Positions 58,290-64,000 of a stretch of 64,000 nt of DNA are shown here, in pieces. Source of the DNA: Flavobacterium branchiicola. Its GTDB lineage: Bacteria; Bacteroidota; Bacteroidia; Flavobacteriales; Flavobacteriaceae. Each line of letters begins with the position of its first letter. Within the stretch, counting starts at the first letter, position 1. Made by a program: the position numbers and the translations under genes. The DNA lies in NCBI RefSeq assembly GCF_018383905.1, contig NZ_JAGYWA010000001.1, forward strand, positions 327,509-391,508. Direction: 5' to 3'. Below the pieces are notes generated by a model. The model had not been told where the DNA came from. It was given only the letters and a program-made list of their open reading frames with translations, and did not search any database.

Positions 58290-59201
58290 TTAGAAGAATC
58301 TTGGGGATGTCATTTTATTGTAATTTTTTAAGAACTCAAAACGAAGGAAGATCTCATGTGATCCTGAGTTGTACTTTCTTAAATTGGTTGTTTCATTATC
58401 ATAGCCATAGCCAAGGTACAAACCATCTGTGACCTGAAAACCTGCCATTGCACTCACAGAAGCGCTCCATCGATAGGCAACACCTACTACAAATTTATCA
58501 TTGAACATGAAGTTACCTGAAACATCTACTTGTAAAGGTGCTCCCTGAACCATTTTGGTTAATAATGCAGGTTTGAATTTTATGTATTGCAAATGATCCA
58601 GATTAAATACGTAACCTGCCATCAAATAGTAATTGATTTTATCTTTAAAAATAGCTACGTCGTTATTATCATAACGATTGGTTTCGATAAAATTAGGAAC
58701 CGAAAGTCCTACATAAGCTCTGTCTGAATGCCAGTAAACTCCTGCCCCAATGTTAGGTGAAATCTTATTATCAAGATCCTGAAATTGAGGATCACCCTGA
58801 TCTTCGAAGCTTAATTTACTTGCATCAAGATTGAAGATATTTAATGATCCTTTTATTCCGAAGGAAAGTTGAAAACTATCCGAAGTTGGAATACTATAAG
58901 ACAAATCTGCTGATAAATTGTTCTCGTTTGTTGGTCCGATTTTATCGTTTACCAAAGAAACTCCTAACCCAAGTTTGCTGTTGTTTAAAGGTGTGTTTAT
59001 AGAAAAAGTACTTGTTTCGGGTGCTCCGTCAAGTCCTATCCATTGTGTACGATACAAGCCAAAAACGCTCATTGCTCCTCGCGAACCTGCGTAAGCGGGA
59101 TTGACAGAAATGGTATTGTACATATATTGCGTAAACTGTGCATCCTGCTGCGCGGAACACACAACGGAAAAAAACATAAAAACAATAACTAATTTTTTCA
59201 T
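58290..59201 (-). CDS. PorP/SprF-family protein paired with a giant adhesin
   Basis: A 303-residue exported barrel with signal peptide MKKLVIVFMFFSVVCSAQ. The mature start QDAQFTQYMYNTISVNPAYAGSRGAMSVFGLYRTQWIGLDGAPET is the PorP/SprF hallmark (QYM.N....NPAYAG, R.QW.G..GAP). Further blocks are LGLGVSLVNDKIGPTNE, FGIKGSLNIFNLD and HEIFLRFEFLKNY. SprF of F. johnsoniae is required to put the adhesin SprB on the cell surface. This gene lies 48 bases after the giant adhesin and 10 bases before the OmpA gene, the same order, so it probably serves that adhesin specifically. Confidence 0.93.
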   Translation of the reverse strand: MKKLVIVFMFFSVVCSAQQDAQFTQYMYNTISVNPAYAGSRGAMSVFGLYRTQWIGLDGAPETSTFSINTPLNNSKLGLGVSLVNDKIGPTNENNLSADLSYSIPTSDSFQLSFGIKGSLNIFNLDASKLSFEDQGDPQFQDLDNKISPNIGAGVYWHSDRAYVGLSVPNFIETNRYDNNDVAIFKDKINYYLMAGYVFNLDHLQYIKFKPALLTKMVQGAPLQVDVSGNFMFNDKFVVGVAYRWSASVSAMAGFQVTDGLYLGYGYDNETTNLRKYNSGSHEIFLRFEFLKNYNKMTSPRFF

Positions 59202-59249
59202 TTAAAAAGTTTTAAAACGGCTTAGCCTTAACTAAACCGTTTGTCATTT

Positions 59250-62200
59250 TTATTTATTAATATATAGGTATCCTGACTTTTCGTGTTGGTTTGATTCGCT
59301 GTCTCTATATTTCAGAACATAGAAATAGGTTCCAACCGGAAGTCCGTCTGCTTGTGTTACAGTTGCACGACCTGCAGAGATTCCAACAAAAACTCTGTCT
59401 TCGTTGTTATAACCATCAATGTCAAATACAAGAACTCCCCAACGGTTGTAGATTTCGACTGTATTATCAGGATAACATTCCAGACCCTGAATATAGAATC
59501 TTGCATTTTTTGAATCTCCGTTTGGAGAAAATGCATTGAATACTTTGATCTGGCAACCATTTAAATCTAATACGGTTGGCTTATCTCCATCTACACCTGC
59601 ATCATCAGAAACGTCATCAACTTTAACACCTCTTACACTGTTTCCGCTAACACTTGCCTGATTACTAACTTTTCCAGCGTTTATATCGCTTTGTTTTATG
59701 GTATAACTTGCCGTAAAGTTTGTACTGTTTGACTCATTGACAGCTAAATCTATTGGCTGCCCTGAAACCACAACTCCCGGTAAAGGATCGATAACTTTTA
59801 CATCAACCAACGGCACGTTTCCTGTGTTTGTTACCACAAAGTTGTATGTAATTGTTTCGCCTGCATTTGCAATTCCGTTTTTATTTTCGTCGTTAAACGT
59901 TGCGGTTTTAACAATTGCAATAGCCGGAACTTCTACAAAAACATTTAAAGTTGCTGTAGTGCAATTGCCTGAACTTGCTTTTTGACAGATTTGATATGTT
60001 AGTGCATAATTTCCGCCTGGTGTATTTGGCTTTACACTTACAGTTCCGTCTGGATTAAATTCAAAGTAAGGACTTGGTGAATTATTTGTAATGGTAACAT
60101 CTATTAGTTTAATTGGTAATCCATCTAAAAGATCATTATCTAAAACATTAATAAACTCAATTTCTCCATTAATTCCATCTACCGAAATATCTAAATCGTC
60201 TTTTGCAATAAGTGGCAGTTTTGGATCAACAGAGTTTAATACTGTTACTTTTACTACCGCCTGACTACAGTTTGACTGATTTGCAGCTTCGCAAATTTGA
60301 TACGTTAACTCATAAGTTCCAGATGGAGTTCCAGATTTTACAGCTACTGTTCCATCCGCATTTAAAACCAGATTAGAATTTGGTACAGTCGTCGTTAAAA
60401 CAACATTTGACGGAGTAATTATTGTTCCGTTTAAAACATCATTATTAAAGATATTTATAGATAAATTGGTTCCTTTATTTAAGTCGACCGGACCATCTGT
60501 ATCATTATTTGCCTGAATTACAAATGTTGGTCTGGCATTACATTGCGGGGTTGCCGGAGGATAATTGACAATTACATTTACTGTCGGATTCAATGAGAAT
60601 TCCATAGTAACGTTTGCTCTTGCATTTTCAAATCCATCTGCCCCTTCAATCCACTGGTTATTTTTTAGCAACCATCCTGGCCAGTCTACTCCGTTTCCGT
60701 TACTATCAATTACAGCACCTGGCCATAAAAGATCTCCGCTTAATGGCAAATTAGTCTGAGTCGCTACTACATTGTTCGCACTATCGATCCATTTTATAGT
60801 CAATAAGTTATTTGGAGTAAAATTCTCTGCTTTTACATTGTATCTTACATACGGAACATTGTTTGAGCAATAACTATTTGCCGTTACTGTCATTATTGGC
60901 GCTGTAACTGTAACTGTTACAGTATTTGATTTACAATTTGAAAGATTTAATACTTCGCAAATTGTATAAGTTAACTCATAATCTCCTGCTGGTGCATTTG
61001 GTGCAAGTGTAACTGTTCCGTCTGGATTCAATGTTAAATATCCTTTTGGATCTGGTGTTGAATTGGTCAGTTTTACATCTGCCGGATCTAACGGAAGTCC
61101 ATTTTTAGTATCATTTGTAAATACATTGACAATAGTCTGAGGAATGTTTATTCCAACTACAGAAGTAACAGTATCCGGATTGGCAACAAGATTACCCGCT
61201 GTAACCGTTACAACAGAAATTACTGAATCGCAATTTGCCGGATTACTTCCTGTCTCACAAATTGTATATTCAACATTATAGTCTCCTTTTGGAGTTCCAG
61301 GACTTACTGTAATTGTTCCGTTTGCATTTAACGTTAATCCTGTTGGCAAAGTACCTACAATATTTAAAGTAACTTCTCCCGGATTATTTTCAATGGTAAT
61401 AAAATCTCCATTTAAAGTATCGTTTGCTGTTAATGAAGCTGTTGTTCCTCCAATGCTTCCATTAATAGGAAGAGTGGTTTCGATTACCGCTTTTATAACA
61501 TTTTTAACTACAACTGTTGCCGTTGCCGTATCGCAGTTTGCAGAAGCTGATCCTTCTTCACAAATCTGATAAATAATAGAATATGTTCCTGAAGCTGTAT
61601 TAGCTGCAAGTGTCAAGTTTCCGTCGGCATCAACACTTAATGGACCTTCTATTTTTGGTGTAACATTCGTGTTTGTAGTTGTAACGGCTAATCCGTTTAA
61701 TTTATCGTTTGAAGTTACATCACCTAGATTTAAAGCTGTTGCTCCTGAAGTTTTTGTTCCGAAGTTATCATCGTTTGCCACTAAGCCATTTGCTACAATA
61801 ACAGAAGCTGTTGCCGTATCACAGTTTGCAGAAGCTGAACCTTCTTCGCAAATTTGATAAATAATAGAATATGTTCCTGAAGCTGTATTAGCTGCAAGTG
61901 TCAAGTTTCCGTCGGCATCAACACTTAATGGACCTTCTATTTTTGGTGTAACATTAGTATTTGTAGTGGTAACGGCCAATCCGTTTAATTTATCGTTTGA
62001 AGTTACATCACCTAAATTTAAAGCTGTTGCTCCTGAAGTTTTTGTTCCGAAATTATCATCATTTGCCACTAAGCCATTTGCTACAATTACTGTTGCCGTT
62101 GCAGTATCGCAGTTTGCAGAAGCTGAACCTTCTTCGCAAATTTGATAAATAATAGAATATGTTCCTGAAGCTGTATTAGCTGCCAGAGTCAAGTTTCCGT

Positions 62201-64000
62201 CGGCATCAACACTTAACGGACCTTCTATTTTTGGCGTAACATTAGTGTTGGCAGTTGTAACGGCCAATCCGTTTAGTTTATCATTTGAAGTTACATCGCC
62301 TAAATTTAAAGCTGTTGCTCCTGAAGTTTTTGTTCCGAAATTATCATCGTTTGCCACTAAACCATTTGCTACAATTACTGAAGCTGTTGCCGTATCGCAG
62401 TTTGCAGAAACTGAACCTTCTTCACAAATTTGATAAACAATAGAATATGTTCCTGAAGCTGTATTTGGTGCCAAAGTCAAGTTTGCATCTACATCAACAC
62501 TTAATGGACCTTCTATTTTTGGTGTAACATTAGTGCTTGTAGTGGTAACCGCTAATCCGTTTAGTTTATCGTTTGAAGTTACATCTCCTAAGTTTATTGC
62601 TGTTGCTCCCGAAGTTTTTGTTCCGAAATTATCATCGTTTGCCACTAAGCCATTTGCTACAATTACTGAAGCTGTTGCTGTATCGCAGTTTGCAGAAGCT
62701 GAACCTTCTTCACAAATTTGATAAACAATAGAATATGTTCCTGAAGCTGTGTTTGGTGCCAGTGTCAAGTTTCCGTCGGCATCAACACTTAATGGACCTT
62801 CTATTTTTGGTGTAACATTAGTGTTTGTAGTGGTAACGGCTAATCCGTTTAATTTATCGTTTGAAGTTACATCACCTAAATTTAAAGCTGTTGCTCCTGA
62901 AGTTTTTGTTCCGAAGTTATCATCATTTGCCACTAAGCCATTTGCTACAATAACAGAAGCTGTTGTCGTATCACAGTTTGCAGAAGCTGAACCTTCTTCA
63001 CAAATTTGGTAAATTATAGAATATGTTCCTGAAGCTGTATTAGCTGCAAGTGTCAAGTTTCCGTCGGCATCAACACTTAATGGACCTTCTATTTTTGGTG
63101 TAACATTAGTATTTGTAGTGGTAACAGCCAATCCGTTTAATTTATCGTTTGAAGTTACATCGCCTAAATTTAAAGCTGTTGCTCCCGAAGTTTTTGTTCC
63201 GAAATTATCATCATTTGCACAGATTTTAGAAACAATAACTACAGTTGAAATTCCAGATGTACAATTACTTAAAGTTGCTGTTACATCATAAGTTCCAACT
63301 GGTGCAGTGACAATTCCAGTTAATGCATCGAGAGTAGCTCCCGCAGGCGTTATAGTATAAGAATATGAATTATTGTAATTTGATATTGTAAAACTTCCCG
63401 TATTAACACTACATGTTAATTGGTTTATTGAAGTTATTGTCGGTACATCTGGAGTTATCAATTTCGCAGCATTACTAAATGAATTTAAAGATGCAGATGT
63501 ACAACTTCCATTTCCTGCCGTTACTTTATAAGAAGTTCCAACTATCATTCCGCTGATTAATCCAGCATTATCAACACTTGGACCAGCAGGATCAAAAGTG
63601 TAAACCGTTCCTGAAACGTAATTTGATATTGTAGAAATTCCGTTAGCTGAACAAGTCGGTGCTGTTGCAGTTATTGTCGGTACATCTGGAGTCACCAACT
63701 TCACAGCATTACTAAATGAATTTGAAGATGCAGAAGTACAACTTCCATTTCCTGCCGTTACTTTATAAGAAGTTCCAACGATCATTCCGCTAATTAGTCC
63801 TGTATTATCAACACTTGGACCAGCAGGATCAAAAGTGTAAACCGTTCCTGAAACGTAATTTGATATTGTAGAAATTCCGTTAGCCGAACAAGTCGCTGCT
63901 GTTGCGGTTATTGTCGGTACATCTGGAGTCACCAACTTCACAGCATTACTAAATGAATTTGAAGATGCAGAAGTACAACTTCCATTTCCTGCCGTTACTT
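59250..64000 (-). CDS. Giant repetitive surface adhesin with type B T9SS sorting domain (5' end missing)
   Basis: The frame is open to the right edge; 1563 residues are counted from a GTG at 63941, but coding continues beyond it. From the C-terminus: a type B gliding-associated sorting domain (KVFNAFSPNGDSKNARFYI, YNRWGVLVFD and ending SGYLYINK); a DUF11-like domain (KTATFNDENKNGIANAGETITYNF); several divergent ND-type beta repeats; six almost identical 96-residue repeats (ANDDNFGTKTSGATALNLGD to ATASVIVANGLV), at about 61491-63218; and 79-residue repeats (KLVTPDVPTITATAATC) up to the edge. It should be exported by SprA, held by the SprF-like protein and used in gliding or attachment. Confidence 0.92.
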   Translation of the reverse strand, partial: VTAGNGSCTSASSNSFSNAVKLVTPDVPTITATAATCSANGISTISNYVSGTVYTFDPAGPSVDNTGLISGMIVGTSYKVTAGNGSCTSASSNSFSNAVKLVTPDVPTITATAPTCSANGISTISNYVSGTVYTFDPAGPSVDNAGLISGMIVGTSYKVTAGNGSCTSASLNSFSNAAKLITPDVPTITSINQLTCSVNTGSFTISNYNNSYSYTITPAGATLDALTGIVTAPVGTYDVTATLSNCTSGISTVVIVSKICANDDNFGTKTSGATALNLGDVTSNDKLNGLAVTTTNTNVTPKIEGPLSVDADGNLTLAANTASGTYSIIYQICEEGSASANCDTTTASVIVANGLVANDDNFGTKTSGATALNLGDVTSNDKLNGLAVTTTNTNVTPKIEGPLSVDADGNLTLAPNTASGTYSIVYQICEEGSASANCDTATASVIVANGLVANDDNFGTKTSGATAINLGDVTSNDKLNGLAVTTTSTNVTPKIEGPLSVDVDANLTLAPNTASGTYSIVYQICEEGSVSANCDTATASVIVANGLVANDDNFGTKTSGATALNLGDVTSNDKLNGLAVTTANTNVTPKIEGPLSVDADGNLTLAANTASGTYSIIYQICEEGSASANCDTATATVIVANGLVANDDNFGTKTSGATALNLGDVTSNDKLNGLAVTTTNTNVTPKIEGPLSVDADGNLTLAANTASGTYSIIYQICEEGSASANCDTATASVIVANGLVANDDNFGTKTSGATALNLGDVTSNDKLNGLAVTTTNTNVTPKIEGPLSVDADGNLTLAANTASGTYSIIYQICEEGSASANCDTATATVVVKNVIKAVIETTLPINGSIGGTTASLTANDTLNGDFITIENNPGEVTLNIVGTLPTGLTLNANGTITVSPGTPKGDYNVEYTICETGSNPANCDSVISVVTVTAGNLVANPDTVTSVVGINIPQTIVNVFTNDTKNGLPLDPADVKLTNSTPDPKGYLTLNPDGTVTLAPNAPAGDYELTYTICEVLNLSNCKSNTVTVTVTAPIMTVTANSYCSNNVPYVRYNVKAENFTPNNLLTIKWIDSANNVVATQTNLPLSGDLLWPGAVIDSNGNGVDWPGWLLKNNQWIEGADGFENARANVTMEFSLNPTVNVIVNYPPATPQCNARPTFVIQANNDTDGPVDLNKGTNLSINIFNNDVLNGTIITPSNVVLTTTVPNSNLVLNADGTVAVKSGTPSGTYELTYQICEAANQSNCSQAVVKVTVLNSVDPKLPLIAKDDLDISVDGINGEIEFINVLDNDLLDGLPIKLIDVTITNNSPSPYFEFNPDGTVSVKPNTPGGNYALTYQICQKASSGNCTTATLNVFVEVPAIAIVKTATFNDENKNGIANAGETITYNFVVTNTGNVPLVDVKVIDPLPGVVVSGQPIDLAVNESNSTNFTASYTIKQSDINAGKVSNQASVSGNSVRGVKVDDVSDDAGVDGDKPTVLDLNGCQIKVFNAFSPNGDSKNARFYIQGLECYPDNTVEIYNRWGVLVFDIDGYNNEDRVFVGISAGRATVTQADGLPVGTYFYVLKYRDSESNQHEKSGYLYINK
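61491..63218 (-). repeat. Six tandem 288-bp coding repeats in the adhesin
   Basis: The encoded 96-residue unit starts ANDDNFGTKTSG and ends near ATASVIVANGLV. The six copies differ at only a few positions, for instance AANTASG or APNTASG, and ALNLGD or AINLGD. Near identity at the DNA level implies recent duplication or gene conversion. The last copy ends in VVVKNVI and passes into older, diverged repeats. Confidence 0.95.
63470..64000 (-). repeat. Tandem 237-bp coding repeats at the right edge
   Basis: The 79-residue unit KLVTPDVPTITATAATC to ASSNSFSNAV is seen twice in full and once in part at the edge. Copies differ by a few bases (ATAATC or ATAPTC, DNTGL or DNAGL). A diverged third member starting KLITPDVPTITS precedes the six-repeat block. 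Confidence 0.9.

Noticed and set aside
61669..63012. Forward-strand frames of about 62-87 residues repeated every 288 bases
   Set aside because: They are antisense copies of the adhesin repeats and arise from its periodic codons; no promoter or independent support.
1..64000. tRNA or rRNA genes
   Set aside because: Reading through the gaps between genes I saw no cloverleaf-like or rRNA-like stretch; a tRNAscan run would confirm.

Overview
The window is a chromosomal piece of a Flavobacterium (Bacteroidota), very probably close to Flavobacterium johnsoniae. The DNA is AT-rich, and many genes are preceded by the Bacteroidota -7 promoter element TAnnTTTG. Flavobacterial families dominate: SprA, RemB, PorP/SprF, the type B T9SS sorting domain, DUF4249, DUF4270, DUF6089 and DUF4403. 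The order maeB-ruvA-sprA-gcvH-vanZ-deoC-remB matches what I recall of the F. johnsoniae sprA region. I saw no rRNA, tRNA, CRISPR, prophage or transposase gene.

Layout. 1-5.1 kb: the end of an unknown gene, a TonB-dependent receptor with its DUF4249 lipoprotein, a lone DUF1016 nuclease, and pdxJ. 5.2-13.7 kb: a forward block for NAD(P) and envelope assembly (CBS protein, nadK, DUF6089 barrel, uppS, bamA, two OmpH/Skp chaperones, murI). 13.7-16.2 kb: a coupled DUF4270 lipoprotein and outer-membrane barrel pair. 16.4-20.6 kb: a compact module of a DUF6268-like barrel, a kelch lipoprotein, a DUF4907 lipoprotein, a LytS-type histidine kinase and a LytTR regulator; this is the best candidate for an undescribed signalling/surface system. 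20.8-25.5 kb: gamma-carbonic anhydrase, a PorP/SprF protein, a double-Nfu_N NifU protein, a small conserved gene behind a folded leader, a helical repeat protein and an MscS channel. 25.5-33.6 kb: tsaB and a MacAB-TolC-like efflux operon with two permeases and two adaptors. 33.8-40.4 kb: a DUF4403 lipoprotein and the cytochrome oxidase/Sco/heme O cluster. 40.6-55.2 kb: remB, deoC, vanZ, gcvH, giant sprA, ruvA, maeB and a CBS protein. 55.2-56.3 kb: a gene-free stretch with two copies of a REP/BIME-like palindromic element. 56.3-64 kb: an sprB/sprF-like operon with a giant repetitive adhesin (running off the right edge), a SprF-like protein and an OmpA/PD40 protein.

How it fits together. Much of the window builds the outer surface. 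BamA and the OmpH chaperones insert barrels, and uppS and murI feed peptidoglycan. SprA is the type IX translocon, and SprF-like proteins escort the large T9SS-secreted adhesins used in gliding. The cox/sco/cyoE genes supply respiration.
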